A DNA stretch of 64,000 nucleotides from Collinsella ureilytica (GTDB lineage Bacteria > Actinomycetota > Coriobacteriia > Coriobacteriales > Coriobacteriaceae). Below the pieces are notes generated by a model, which saw only the letters and a program-made list of their open reading frames with translations, was not told the DNA's origin and searched no databases. Positions 30,661 to 39,836 of this stretch are shown here, piece by piece (positions within the stretch are counted from its first letter, which is position 1; the number at the start of each line of letters is the position of its first letter). The stretch spans positions 1-64,000 of the forward strand of contig NZ_JAIMFO010000005.1 of NCBI RefSeq assembly GCF_019795105.1, written 5' to 3'. Made by a program: the position numbers and the translations under genes.

Positions 30661-31998
30661 CTAGACGAGTTCGCGTTCGATCACAGCCACAATGGCATCA
30701 ACCGCAGCTTGAGCCGTCTCATGGGTCTCAGCCTCTGCCATCACTCGAATCAGCGGCTCGGTTCCCGAAGTGCGCACGAGAATACGCCCTCGGTCTCCCA
30801 GCATACGCTCAGTTCTTTGCACAACCTCCCACACAGGCTTACATTCATCGAGCTCGCTTTTACGCTCCGAGCGCACATTCACCAGAACCTGCGGGAATCT
30901 CACCATAATGCTCGCAAGATCTTTCAGACTACGCCCCGTGCGCTTCATAACAGCAAGGAGCTGGCAGGCAGTAACCAGACCATCACCAGTTGTATTATGC
31001 TCCAAAAAGATGACATGGCCAGACTGCTCACCACCCAATACCGCTCCATCTTCAATCATGCGCTCAAGCACATAGCGATCGCCCACGGAGGTTTGCACAA
31101 CCGAAAATCCAGCTTCGCGCATTGCAGTCGTAAAGCCTAGGTTGCACATAACGGTGGAGACAATCTCAGAGTTTGCGAGCTTGCCCTGAGCAGCTAGATC
31201 AGCGCCACAGATTGCCAGAATGAAGTCTCCATCAATTTCTGTGCCATCGGCTGCTACAAACAAGACGCGATCCGCATCTCCGTCATGAGCTAAACCTACA
31301 TCGGCACCTGTCTGGCGTACGAGCTCTTGTAGAGGCTCCAAATGAGTGGAGCCGCAGTTCACATTAATGTCCATGCCGGTGTGATCGGTATTAATAGCGT
31401 GTACCGTAGCACCTAGGCGCTGAAGAGCTACCGGTGTAGTCATGCATGCAGCACCATGCCCACAATCAACCGCTACAACAAGACCGCTTAAGTCTCCACC
31501 CTCTACGGTAGAAACCGCATGGTCAATATAGCGATCGCGAGCATCGCGCATCTTAACAATATGGCCCACGCCCTCACCAGTGGGCAAGCCCTCTGTTGCA
31601 TGAGCTGCCTCAGATTGAACCCAGGCAGATATCTCTTCTTCTAAAGCATCCGGGAGCTTCATACCTGAGGATCCAAAGAATTTGATCCCGTTAAACTCTG
31701 GAGGGTTATGCGAGGCCGAGATCACAATGCCGCCGTCTAGGCCTGCCTCAACCGTAAGCAGTGCAATGGCTGGTGTTGGGATAATGCCACAACAATGAGG
31801 ATAGCCACCCTCTGCCATGATGCCTGCGGTAAGTGCAGACTCAAGCATGGTTCCCGACAGGCGCGTATCTCTACCAACACAGATATTCTTTCCTAAAAAG
31901 CGAGCAGCCGCACGACCCAAACGAAAGGCCAAATCATAGGAGAGATCCGCATTTGCAACACCTCTCACGCCATCAGTTCCAAACAAATTGGTGGACAT
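30661..31998 (-). CDS. glmM: Phosphoglucosamine mutase
   Basis: 445 residues; converts glucosamine-6-phosphate to glucosamine-1-phosphate for peptidoglycan precursors. N-terminal LFGTDGVRGVAN, catalytic serine in VISASHNPPEFNGIKFF, metal loop DGDADR, and C-terminal phosphate loop VRTSGTEPLIRVM are all intact. GAGAGGGGG lies before the ATG. It follows rplM-rpsI across a terminator. Confidence 0.96.
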   Translation of the reverse strand: MSTNLFGTDGVRGVANADLSYDLAFRLGRAAARFLGKNICVGRDTRLSGTMLESALTAGIMAEGGYPHCCGIIPTPAIALLTVEAGLDGGIVISASHNPPEFNGIKFFGSSGMKLPDALEEEISAWVQSEAAHATEGLPTGEGVGHIVKMRDARDRYIDHAVSTVEGGDLSGLVVAVDCGHGAACMTTPVALQRLGATVHAINTDHTGMDINVNCGSTHLEPLQELVRQTGADVGLAHDGDADRVLFVAADGTEIDGDFILAICGADLAAQGKLANSEIVSTVMCNLGFTTAMREAGFSVVQTSVGDRYVLERMIEDGAVLGGEQSGHVIFLEHNTTGDGLVTACQLLAVMKRTGRSLKDLASIMVRFPQVLVNVRSERKSELDECKPVWEVVQRTERMLGDRGRILVRTSGTEPLIRVMAEAETHETAQAAVDAIVAVIERELV

Positions 31999-32048
31999 GG
32001 AGGCCCCCTCTCAGACGGCGAGCGAGCTTATGCTCGATCGACAATGGA

Positions 32049-32084
32049 AAACGGAGCCCACCGCAAGGACGGCAGACTCCGTTT
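32049..32084 (-). terminator. Terminator of rplM-rpsI
   Basis: Outer stem AAACGGAG / CTCCGTTT with an inner GC-rich helix, then TTTTCC on the minus strand, between rpsI and glmM. Confidence 0.7.
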
Positions 32085-32109
32085 GAAGAGCATGGTTCCG
32101 AGCGGCAGA

Positions 32110-32505
<396 letters not shown>

Positions 32506-32508
32506 CTC

Positions 32509-32952
32509 TTATGCCTCCAGCTCGATCTTGACGGGGTTTTGCGCCGCGTGCGGGTGTTCAGCTCCGGCGTACACCTTAAGCTTTTTGAGCTGGGCGCGAC
32601 CGAGGGTGGTCTTAGGAAGCATGCCGCGAACAGCACACTCGATGACCTGCTCGGGATGCTTCTCCATGGCAGCGCGGAAGGTCTCAGTCTTGAGGCCTCC
32701 GTTATAGCCACTGTGACGGTAATAAACCTTCGTGTCTGCCTTATTGCCGGTCAGCTGGACCTTCTCAGCATTAATGACAACAACGAAGTCACCGCAGTCA
32801 GAATTGGGCGTGTACTGAGGCTTGGTCTTACCACGCAGGATCGCAGCGATCTGCGCAGCAAGGCGACCTAAAACAGCGCCCTCAGCATCCACGAGAACCC
32901 AGTTGCGGTGAGCCTCGGACTGCTTGGTGTAGTGAGTCGACTTAGTGATCAA
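32509..32952 (-). CDS. rplM: 50S ribosomal protein L13
   Basis: 147 residues; motifs [45 protein letters not shown] and [13 protein letters not shown] are all typical. First gene of the conserved rplM-rpsI pair. Confidence 0.98.
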   Translation of the reverse strand: MITKSTHYTKQSEAHRNWVLVDAEGAVLGRLAAQIAAILRGKTKPQYTPNSDCGDFVVVINAEKVQLTGNKADTKVYYRHSGYNGGLKTETFRAAMEKHPEQVIECAVRGMLPKTTLGRAQLKKLKVYAGAEHPHAAQNPVKIELEA

Positions 32953-33030
32953 CTTGACTCCTCCATGAACAGATACATGTTGTTACAGAGTTTCACGGGG
33001 CTCTGCAAGTAACCTCGCAAGGATACCACG

Positions 33031-33063
33031 GAAGCGGAGGTCGTCAACTCAGACCCCCGCTTC
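33031..33063. terminator. Stem-loop between znuB and rplM
   Basis: GAAGCGG / CCGCTTC plus inner GGTC / GACC with one mismatch and a 9-nt loop. It probably ends the zinc operon transcript; T run weak. Confidence 0.5.
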
Positions 33064-33126
33064 GGTCAGACTTTCTGCACAGGTGTGAAAGAAATTGAGG
33101 CACAAACCTTACAGACGCCTCGTGAG

Positions 33127-33981
33127 CTACGCCGTGCGCTCAGCCTGAGATACCGGCTCGCGCTCAGCCTGAGGTGCAGCCTGAGATGCACGTCCTCGAA
33201 TTGCGCGCAGAATCCAAGCAATCAGAATGCCAAGCACCGCTGCCATCACAATGCTGCCACCGGGGCGCACATCAAGATGGTACGAGAAGGTAAGACCTGC
33301 CATGGTGTAGATAAGACCGAGTACCGGAGCCGCAATGCAACAAGCCTTGTAGCTCCTACAAAAAACAAGTGCGCAGGCAACCGGCAACACAATGAGGGAA
33401 ACTACCAGAAGCGCTCCTACGACCTTACATGCCAGGCCAACGACCAAAGCCGTAAGCACGGTAAAGACCGCATTTACCGCCCGAATACGCACGCCAGCAA
33501 TCCGTGCCAAAGCAGTGTCAACCGCAATATTCATGAGCGAGCCATAGCAAATCGCGCTCACGATAATCACCAAAGCAGATGCTGATACCGATGCAAGTAA
33601 ATCCGCCGTGGTTACCGCAGAGATACTACCAAAGAGGTATGACTCGAAGGAATTTCCACCGGGAGCTAAATCTGCCAGAATGACCGCGAGACCTAAGCCT
33701 GCGCTCATGGTGACGGCCACCGCCATATCTCCGAGCTGGGGCATTTTCGCGCGTACTTCCTCAATCAAAAGGGCAGCTACCACGCACGAAACCACCGCAC
33801 CAATAATTGGGTCAATGCCCACAATGAGGCCTGCCGCAACACCGGCAAGCGAAACATGCGAGAGCGCGTCGCCTACCATCGAGGTTCGACGATTCACCAT
33901 CACAATGCCAATTAAGGGCAGCGCAATTGCTAAGGCCGCACCCGCCAATAAGGTTCGGCGCATAAATTCAAACTCAAGCAT
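33127..33981 (-). CDS. znuB: Zinc ABC transporter permease (ZnuB)
   Basis: 284 residues from the ATG with GGGGAG about 9 nt upstream; it overlaps the ATPase gene by 8 nt. ABC-3 family permease with about eight helices: GDALSHVSLAGVAAGLIVG, SFESYLFGSISAVT, and LACKVVGALLVVSLIVLPVA. Its Zn2+ substrate is assigned from the zinT/znuA neighbours. The last 20 residues are Gln/Glu/Ala low complexity. Confidence 0.92.
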   Translation of the reverse strand: MLEFEFMRRTLLAGAALAIALPLIGIVMVNRRTSMVGDALSHVSLAGVAAGLIVGIDPIIGAVVSCVVAALLIEEVRAKMPQLGDMAVAVTMSAGLGLAVILADLAPGGNSFESYLFGSISAVTTADLLASVSASALVIIVSAICYGSLMNIAVDTALARIAGVRIRAVNAVFTVLTALVVGLACKVVGALLVVSLIVLPVACALVFCRSYKACCIAAPVLGLIYTMAGLTFSYHLDVRPGGSIVMAAVLGILIAWILRAIRGRASQAAPQAEREPVSQAERTA

Positions 33982-34651
33982 CAAGCAGGCTCCCCTCAAC
34001 CATACGCAGTTCTCGATCAAAACTCACATGTGAAACGACAAGCTCCGTCTCATGAGTTACCAAAATCAAAGCAATTTCTCCTGAGCTCGAAACCTCTTCG
34101 AGCGTTTTCAAAAAGCTCACCTTGCTCTCGTGATCCACCCCGGCCGTTGGCTCGTCGAGTACAAGCAAGCGCGGGGTATTTGCCAGAGCACGAGCAATCA
34201 TGACACGCTGCTGCAAACCGCCGGAGAGCTCGTTAAAAGGTGTTGCTGCATACGCGGCAAGTCCCATGCGCTCAAGTGCTGCGGTAGCACGATCCAAATG
34301 CGCCTTGCGCGGAATCTTTACAAAGCCAAACTCGCCCGCAAGACCCATGGCAACCATCTCTTGGCAGGTCACCGGAAACGCCACACGACTCAAAACATTA
34401 GCCTGAGGAACATAGCCAACCTCGCTAAAAGAGCCCGTATGAGAAATTGCCTGACCAAACAAATTGATCGTTCCGGTGTAGCCAGAAAGCTCACCTAGCA
34501 GCAGGCGTAACAAGGTGGACTTGCCACTTCCATTTTCGCCCGAAATGCAGCAGGACTCACCTTCGGCGAGCGTAAAGTCAACATGGCGCAAAACCGGTGT
34601 TGACGTATAACCAAACGATAGGTCTCGAACCTCTACGATATCCATCGTCAC
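33974..34651 (-). CDS. znuC: Zinc ABC transporter ATPase (ZnuC)
   Basis: 225 residues: Walker A GENGSGKST, Q-loop VGYVPQ, signature LSGGLQQRV, Walker B LLVLDEPTAGVD, switch LVTHE. It overlaps znuA by 4 nt (ATGA) and powers zinc import. Confidence 0.93.
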   Translation of the reverse strand: MTMDIVEVRDLSFGYTSTPVLRHVDFTLAEGESCCISGENGSGKSTLLRLLLGELSGYTGTINLFGQAISHTGSFSEVGYVPQANVLSRVAFPVTCQEMVAMGLAGEFGFVKIPRKAHLDRATAALERMGLAAYAATPFNELSGGLQQRVMIARALANTPRLLVLDEPTAGVDHESKVSFLKTLEEVSSSGEIALILVTHETELVVSHVSFDRELRMVEGSLLDA

Positions 34652-35970
34652 TTCATTGCCTCCAAGAGTGCGCTCAAATTAGAACGCATTATTTCGACAT
34701 AACCATTCAGCTCGCGACCCTGCTCCTCGGTGACAAACTCCATTGAGGCAAGCGGAGCCACGGTGCCACCGATCTCGTCGGCAATCGTTTTTGCACCCTT
34801 ATCTGAGGCTCCAAGCTCATAAAAGATCGTATTGATCGAGCGTGTTATGCAGTAATCAATTGCCTTACGCATGGTTTTGAGACTCGGCGCGTCCATAGAC
34901 GTCAGACCCTGGAGGGGATACTGAATGAGTCCAAAATCGCGGCAGAGATATGCCCATGCATAGTGTGTGACCACAAACTCTTTTCGAGCAGCAGCTGCAA
35001 AAGCATCTACATATTCATATTCAAGCTCGGTTAGACGCGTTACAACATCGAGCTTGCGAGATCTGAGCAGCCGTGCCTGGTTGGGCATAAGCTCCAAGAG
35101 GCAGTCGTGAATAGAGTTGCAATATCGCTTGGCATTTACCAAGGAAAGCCAAGAATGCGGATCATAGGTAATCTTATCGATGCTCGTAGATGAGCCTTCC
35201 ATGACGGGCACGACCTGCGTCTCATCCAATACCGTACCTGAGCGATCAACAATCTGATACGGCAAGAGATCCTCAGATGCGCGATCGGAAATGAATACCC
35301 AGTTTCCGCCCTTTGGCAGCACAAAGTCGATATGTCCCGACTCGTGCCCCATCTCGAGGGCATATACCTGAGCATCTTCCACTTGGATCTTGCTGCGCTG
35401 CGGAACTGCGCGACCCCCATCTGCCATGATGTCGCGACAGCGCTTCACTAAATCTGCCTGAGCCATATCGGCAGGCGCATCGAAGAAGGCGACACGCATG
35501 AGGCTCTCGTGCGTATGCCCAAACTCAAAGCCATAGGTTCCAGCAGGCACCTCCATACGTGCGAGGAACTGAAACTCACCTAAGGCAGCAGCACCCTTGT
35601 ACGTAATGAGCTCAATATCATCTGAGAGTCGAAGGATGGGAAGATCGGGCAAAGCGTCTTGAACCTGTGGGAGCCAGTGCTCCATATTGGCTCCGTTTAC
35701 CACCAACAGATCAGCCCCAGAAAGCTCGCTTAAGACCTTAGGCGTAGGCTCCCAGGCATGAGGATCTTTATTGGCAGGCATAAAGGCTCTGAGCTCAACC
35801 GAGTCTCCAGCAACCTCGTGCACCAGATCGAGAATTGGATAAAACGACGCATAGACCAGCGGGGTTCCATCTCCCGCCGAACGGCGGCCGCCGCAGCCCG
35901 AAAGCATTGTGCTTCCGAGCGCGGCGGCGCACCACGTGCCGCATGCGAGCAATTGTCTTCTGGTCAACAT
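34648..35970 (-). CDS. znuA: Zinc-binding lipoprotein ZnuA with an inserted domain
   Basis: 440 residues from the ATG at 35970, preceded by AGGGGGC. Lipobox LSGC (Cys26). The cluster A-I metal fold is evident: DPHAWEPTP (His71), DPHSWL (His272), VTHYAWAY and a C-terminal IFYELGASDKGAKTIADEIGG. Instead of the usual short His-rich loop, about 140 residues (125-266) are inserted after the first lobe. They carry further His/Asp/Glu pairs (FGHTHESL, EMGHESGHIDF), VPAGTYGF and a GGNWVF strand. The insert looks like a separate beta-sandwich. It may bind Zn2+ or receive it from ZinT. Confidence 0.9.
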   Translation of the reverse strand: MLTRRQLLACGTWCAAALGSTMLSGCGGRRSAGDGTPLVYASFYPILDLVHEVAGDSVELRAFMPANKDPHAWEPTPKVLSELSGADLLVVNGANMEHWLPQVQDALPDLPILRLSDDIELITYKGAAALGEFQFLARMEVPAGTYGFEFGHTHESLMRVAFFDAPADMAQADLVKRCRDIMADGGRAVPQRSKIQVEDAQVYALEMGHESGHIDFVLPKGGNWVFISDRASEDLLPYQIVDRSGTVLDETQVVPVMEGSSTSIDKITYDPHSWLSLVNAKRYCNSIHDCLLELMPNQARLLRSRKLDVVTRLTELEYEYVDAFAAAARKEFVVTHYAWAYLCRDFGLIQYPLQGLTSMDAPSLKTMRKAIDYCITRSINTIFYELGASDKGAKTIADEIGGTVAPLASMEFVTEEQGRELNGYVEIMRSNLSALLEAMK

Positions 35971-36004
35971 AGTGTATGCCCCCTGCGGCGCAAGCTCAAT
36001 GAGC

Positions 36005-36649
36005 TTACTCAGTGATCTCGCCCTTGATCTGCTCAATGGTGGAGTTCGGCTTCACAAACGTGGGATACCAACCATCCTTGGCCATGAGCTCGTCAACGTC
36101 ATTGCCGTAGCGCATATGGAAGTGCACCAGCTCCTCCTCGCCGTGAACCGGCATGAGCAGCAGTACCGGATAGGGCGCATCCGCGTCATCGGAAGTGAAG
36201 ACGTCCCACTCAAGGGTATAGCCGGCATGCTCAACCGTGCGGGACTCCTTGAAGGTATAAGTAGCCTTTCCCGTGGGCTTGCCGCCCTCGGACTCAAAGC
36301 CATCGAGCAGCTCAATGGTATCGCCCTTGAACACAATGCCCTTGAAGTCACACATGACCTTGGCAGAGAAGTCCTTCTTTACTTCCTCGGCAGACTTGCC
36401 ATCACGCTTGGCAACCTCATCAAAGGCAGGCGCAACCTCGGGGTTGTCCAGATAGCCGTTAAAGCCATTCCAGGCACCCTCCCAATCGGCAAGTGATACC
36501 TCGTGCTTAGCAGGAGTTGTCTGAGTTGTCGCAGAACCTGCTGGCTCAGAGCCCACCGCAGGCTTTGGTGCGCTATTGCAGCCCGCAAGCAGCGGAGCCA
36601 TTGCGAGCGCTAAGGCTCCAGTTGTAAGAAGCGTTGCCGTCTTTTTCAT
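36005..36649 (-). CDS. zinT: ZinT-family zinc-binding lipoprotein
   Basis: 214 residues with lipobox LLAGC. The mature part has the ZinT/AdcA-C signature: HEVSLADWEGAWNGFNGYL, GKATYTFKESRTVEHAGY and VHFHMRYGND, whose histidines bind Zn2+ in E. coli ZinT. It heads the zinT-znuA-znuC-znuB operon and probably scavenges zinc for ZnuA. Confidence 0.9.
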   Translation of the reverse strand: MKKTATLLTTGALALAMAPLLAGCNSAPKPAVGSEPAGSATTQTTPAKHEVSLADWEGAWNGFNGYLDNPEVAPAFDEVAKRDGKSAEEVKKDFSAKVMCDFKGIVFKGDTIELLDGFESEGGKPTGKATYTFKESRTVEHAGYTLEWDVFTSDDADAPYPVLLLMPVHGEEELVHFHMRYGNDVDELMAKDGWYPTFVKPNSTIEQIKGEITE

Positions 36650-36699
36650 GTTCGTCTCCTTTTCGAGGCGGCTGATGCTGACAGCTATTACTTCTACTA

Positions 36700-36740
36700 C
36701 ATGATCTTTATATTTATTAACCTTGGTTAACTTTTACACG
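36700..36740 (-). promoter_or_regulatory. Zinc operon promoter with palindromic operator
   Basis: TTAACC-TT-GGTTAA (36717-36730) is a perfect 6+6 inverted repeat. It overlaps a promoter whose -10 reads TATAAA (36712-36707) on the minus strand. It resembles AdcR-type zinc-repressor boxes (TTAAC..GTTAA) with a wider spacer. Repression by a zinc-sensing regulator is the likely function (inference). Confidence 0.55.
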
Positions 36741-36934
36741 GTGTCTTCACAGACTGTGGCAGTGGCAACATCGGCACAAAATGCCACAAAGCAACTGCGT
36801 ACCTAGCTTAGCTGTATGGAGGTGTATGAATGGAAGTGCGCCTGAACGAGATGTTGACTTTCGCGAAGAGACTCGTGTGTTACCAGCGCTAGCTCGCACA
36901 CGTACGAGCACTTCTTCCTCTTATACTTCAAGAA

Positions 36935-37831
36935 TCATGCTCCGAGAAAGGTGCGTATCTCTTCCAGATAGCGCTCACCAGCTTGGCGACCCTTGATGTA
37001 GAGCTCGAGCAATTTAACTGGATCATGCTCCATATGCCCAATATCCACTGGCTCCTCAGGTGCAATCACAAAGGCCTTACCTGCCCGCTCATAGTCACAA
37101 ATATGCTCACGCTGCTCGTTATAGCGCTCATGGCGTGTCAGCAAAGCCTCAATGAGGTAAGGATAGGCGGTGTACCGGGCGCGCGCCGCCCCGGGCAGCT
37201 CATAGGGCTCTTTTACAAAGGATCGGTGCTGGGTCAAAATCACTAGCGTCCGGTCATAGCCAGCCTCTTCTAACACATGCTCAACCGGCACCGAATCTGC
37301 AATCCCGCCATCCAAGTAGCTGCTTGCTCCAATCTGTACTGGCGGCGTCACAATGGGCAGCGAGGTTGATGCACGAACGATATTCAAATCGCTCACCGGG
37401 TCGTTAATAGGGAGATACTCAGCAGAGCCAAAAAGGATGTTAGTTACGGTACCAAATAGCTGCATGGGGTTGGCGCAAAATGCCTCAGCATCAAAGGGGT
37501 CAATATGATCCTGAACCTCTGTGAACATAAAGTCATAACCCACGATGCTCCCGCTCGTTAACAGCGAGCGCGCCCCAATGTAGCGAGGATCATTGCAAAA
37601 CGCGATGCTAATACGATTTGATCGACCAATCTGGCGAGATTTTAGACTCATGCCAGCAAGCGTGCCAGCGCTCACGCCGTAGCAGGCATCAAACGCAAGG
37701 CCGTGCTCCATCAGCACATCAAGAACGCCTGAGCTGAACTGGATGCGATAGCTTCCGCCCTCAAGTACCAGGGCAATGCCGCCTGATCGGCGGGGCTCTG
37801 GGCTCTCTGTTTGCTGCTTGGGCTCGTTCAT
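36935..37831 (-). CDS. Patatin-like phospholipase
   Basis: 298 residues. Oxyanion-hole region ALVLEGGSYRIQF, nucleophile elbow GVSAGTLAG (Ser about 55) and catalytic Asp in SYLDGGIAD. No signal peptide, so cytosolic; esterase/lipase on lipid substrates. Of the type called YjjU-like. Stands alone. Confidence 0.9.
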   Translation of the reverse strand: MNEPKQQTESPEPRRSGGIALVLEGGSYRIQFSSGVLDVLMEHGLAFDACYGVSAGTLAGMSLKSRQIGRSNRISIAFCNDPRYIGARSLLTSGSIVGYDFMFTEVQDHIDPFDAEAFCANPMQLFGTVTNILFGSAEYLPINDPVSDLNIVRASTSLPIVTPPVQIGASSYLDGGIADSVPVEHVLEEAGYDRTLVILTQHRSFVKEPYELPGAARARYTAYPYLIEALLTRHERYNEQREHICDYERAGKAFVIAPEEPVDIGHMEHDPVKLLELYIKGRQAGERYLEEIRTFLGA

Positions 37832-38156
37832 GCGCTTCCCTTTCGCAATGTATGCCAGCTCGTTTGAACTATCTGACTATACGCTCCCCATAATTCCTGC
37901 GCTTTTATGCTCACTCGCTGAGCGTTTCATGTCATGAGAAGCCGTATGTTCACACGTACGTGACGTATACCCCTTACTCACTCTTAGCTGAATCAGTTGC
38001 TCTCAATGCGTCATTTTCACATGTGCGTGCTGCGCATCCACAAAATATCTCCACATCAAACATGCTATAGTGAAATGTCCGTTCGGCCACGGGCTCGAGC
38101 ATGTACCTTGACAGGTCGAGGTGGCATATGTGCCACACCGTCCAACCCTTACACAA
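37832..38156 (+). promoter_or_regulatory. tmRNA upstream region
   Basis: An extended -10 TGCTATAGT lies at 38064-38072, and a TTGACA at 38108-38113 is followed by a GTGGCA-TATG-TGCCAC hairpin (38121-38136). Either could belong to the tmRNA promoter or its precursor leader. No gene seen. Confidence 0.4.
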
Positions 38157-38523
38157 GGGGGCGACTGGTTTCGACGCGATAGCTCTGAGAGAGGAAGCAG
38201 GCCGTGGTCTCCTCGCCACGTTAAACAGGGGTACCGTCAAATTGAATTGACAAGAATTCTTCTTTTGAGCCCCAGTTGGCTCTCGCTGCTTAATTTATAG
38301 CGGCGCGTCAAATCGGAGTTTTCCCCGGCTCCGTGGAGACGTCATTTCAGGGGAATGCTCTTGCGCACGTAATCGGTATGGTGCAGGCTAAGAACGAACC
38401 GGTTAGATCGTAGTGAGCGTGTCGTTGCGCGCGCGACGATCGAGATGAATACAACGACTGAGCCTGGAGATGCCAATCAGGGGGCTTTCGCGGACCGGAG
38501 TTCGATTCTCCGCGCCTCCACCA
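38157..38523 (+). ncRNA. ssrA: tmRNA (one-piece)
   Basis: About 367 nt. The 5' end GGGGGCGACTGGTTTCGAC pairs with the 3' CGCCTCC followed by ACCA, forming the tRNA-like acceptor; the T arm GGAGTTCGATTCTCC is present. The tag reading frame ends GCT CTC GCT GCT TAA. It most likely encodes DKNSSFEPQLALAA, ending in the expected ALAA degron. It rescues stalled ribosomes. Confidence 0.96.
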
Positions 38524-38533
38524 CTCATTTCAG

Positions 38534-38577
38534 CAGGTCAGATGGGTTATCGCAGCTCAAATGACCTGTTTCTTTTC
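38534..38577 (+). terminator. tmRNA terminator
   Basis: Stem CAGGTCA (38534-38540) with TGACCTG (38562-38568), followed by TTTCTTTTC on the plus strand. Confidence 0.65.
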
Positions 38578-38600
38578 CTCTAGAAGAAATCGCATATACG

Positions 38601-38700
38601 TCGACGCCTCTATCGAGGCACCCTCGTTTCTCAGCTGGATTGAGGCTAAAAGCTCCCTCACTCTTTAGCCCTCTTATTATGCTAGACAAACAGGCGTCGA
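38601..38700. other. Nested inverted-repeat region, possible structured RNA or element boundary
   Basis: A 9-bp outer pair, TCGACGCCT (38601-38609) and AGGCGTCGA (38692-38700), encloses a smaller pair GGCTAAA / TTTAGCC (about 38644-38678). A GCCTC-TATC-GAGGC hairpin competes with the outer stem. No reading frame. It lies between the tmRNA terminator and the terminator of the next operon, so neither neighbour explains it. Confidence 0.45.
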
Positions 38701-38704
38701 GAAA

Positions 38705-38729
38705 TAAAAAAGCCGCTCGAAAGCGGCTT
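38705..38729 (-). terminator. Terminator of the RelB-partner operon
   Basis: AAGCCGCT / AGCGGCTT stem with a 4-nt loop, followed by six T on the minus strand. Confidence 0.85.
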
Positions 38730-38768
38730 AAATCAGGGAGAAAATGGATAAGTGTTAACTAGGCAAGC

Positions 38769-39053
38769 CTAGGCTTTTTTAAAAAAGTTAATTGCAGCTT
38801 GTCTCGTCTCAAGTGGGTATATATGGCTAAAATCACGAGGCAATGAATAATTCTCCTGCTTTGCTTTATATTTCTCGTACTCACCTGGCTCAGCTTTCCG
38901 CAGGATGTCGTCATCGGTGTAGATCATAAACAAACCGCTCACATCCGGATAAAAGAAGCCCATTATATACTCACCAGGAGTGCATGCATCCTCGATTGTG
39001 GCGTAACGCCCATCCCTCATTATGACGTCATCGTATTCGCTATAGCGACCCAT
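38769..39053 (-). CDS. Unknown 94-residue protein paired with a RelB/DinJ antitoxin
   Basis: An acidic, Tyr-rich protein (YSEYDDVIMRDGRY, FFYPDVSGLFMIYTDDD, YPLETRQAAINFFKKA). It starts 39 nt after the antitoxin gene in the same direction and shares its terminator. It does not resemble RelE, YafQ or other known partners that I can recognise. By position it is a candidate toxin or accessory protein. No catalytic motif can be named. Confidence 0.6.
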   Translation of the reverse strand: MGRYSEYDDVIMRDGRYATIEDACTPGEYIMGFFYPDVSGLFMIYTDDDILRKAEPGEYEKYKAKQENYSLPRDFSHIYPLETRQAAINFFKKA

Positions 39054-39092
39054 ACTTGCACCTCAATCCTGCTGAAAAGCACCTAATCACCA

Positions 39093-39365
39093 TCATGCCA
39101 TAGCAGTCTTAAGGAGATCTGCACCAGATCTGTAACTTTCACCGGTGTCCTTGGCTATCATTTCTTCGGTTTCTCGAATTGCTTCTAGGCTTTCTACGCT
39201 AGGACGACGATAGTCAAGCGAAAGCGGAATAGCATTGGTGCTCACAATCTCAACAAAGAAAGCGCGCACGACTGATGACAGGTCTAGTCCGTAATCTTCC
39301 ACCACTTTTGCAGCCTCACCCTTGAGCTCACTATCAATCCGTATCGTCAGACTACTGTTTGCCAC
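39093..39365 (-). CDS. RelB/DinJ family antitoxin
   Basis: 90 residues. N-terminal ribbon-helix-helix signature LTIRIDSELKGEAAKVVEDYGLD (split here: TIRIDSELK, YGLDLSSVVRAFF) and the family segment NAIPLSL. It begins with GTG preceded by GGAGGTATC. A -10 TAAACT lies about 31 nt upstream. The N-terminus should bind the operon's operator and the C-terminus the toxin. Confidence 0.85.
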   Translation of the reverse strand: MANSSLTIRIDSELKGEAAKVVEDYGLDLSSVVRAFFVEIVSTNAIPLSLDYRRPSVESLEAIRETEEMIAKDTGESYRSGADLLKTAMA

Positions 39366-39836
39366 GATACCTCCTTTGTCAACAATTGCACAGACAGTTT
39401 AGCACAGATGCACTAACAATGCCGGACATGTCAATTCCTATCCGTATCGCAATATGTTGCGCTCACTCTGAAACTATAAGAGCTAAACGGCAGGAATAGA
39501 CTTGTCTTTTATGCCTCACCTGATGTGTACTATAGCGAGCAAAGCGTACATACAGATAACGGATATGTATCACTACGTGCGAAAACTAAAATCTTGCTCA
39601 TGTATTACATTAAGAACGAAATCCAACCGCCTGTTTTCGTTGGCGGCATAAAGCTGATCCAAGGCTCATCGTCGACTAGCTCATGGTCAAACTTCAGCAA
39701 GCACGGGCACACCACCTCGATCGTCCGCACCCGTTATACCTATGTCTCGCAATCCATACCGGCACTGCTGCTTGGCGAGAACGCCGGCGCTATGCCTCCT
39801 TGCACGGCCGACGTTCTCACAAAAATGCTGCAGCGA
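39366..39836. other. Non-coding stretch with hairpin 39777-39818
   Basis: Besides the dispersed repeat it holds a 12-bp stem (GAGAACGCCGGC / GCCGACGTTCTC, one G-T pair) with an 18-nt loop just beyond the Ltp pseudogene, possibly its terminator. A plus-strand frame running through and into the Ltp gene has no support. Confidence 0.4.
39448..39490 (+). repeat. Copy of a ~42-bp dispersed repeat
   Basis: gcaatatgttgcgct followed by ctctgaaactataagagc matches the minus strand of 54240-54274 with two mismatches in about 40 bases. Outside it the two loci differ completely. The core is palindromic (GCAA..TTGC). The repeat ends here with no associated gene. Confidence 0.7.
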
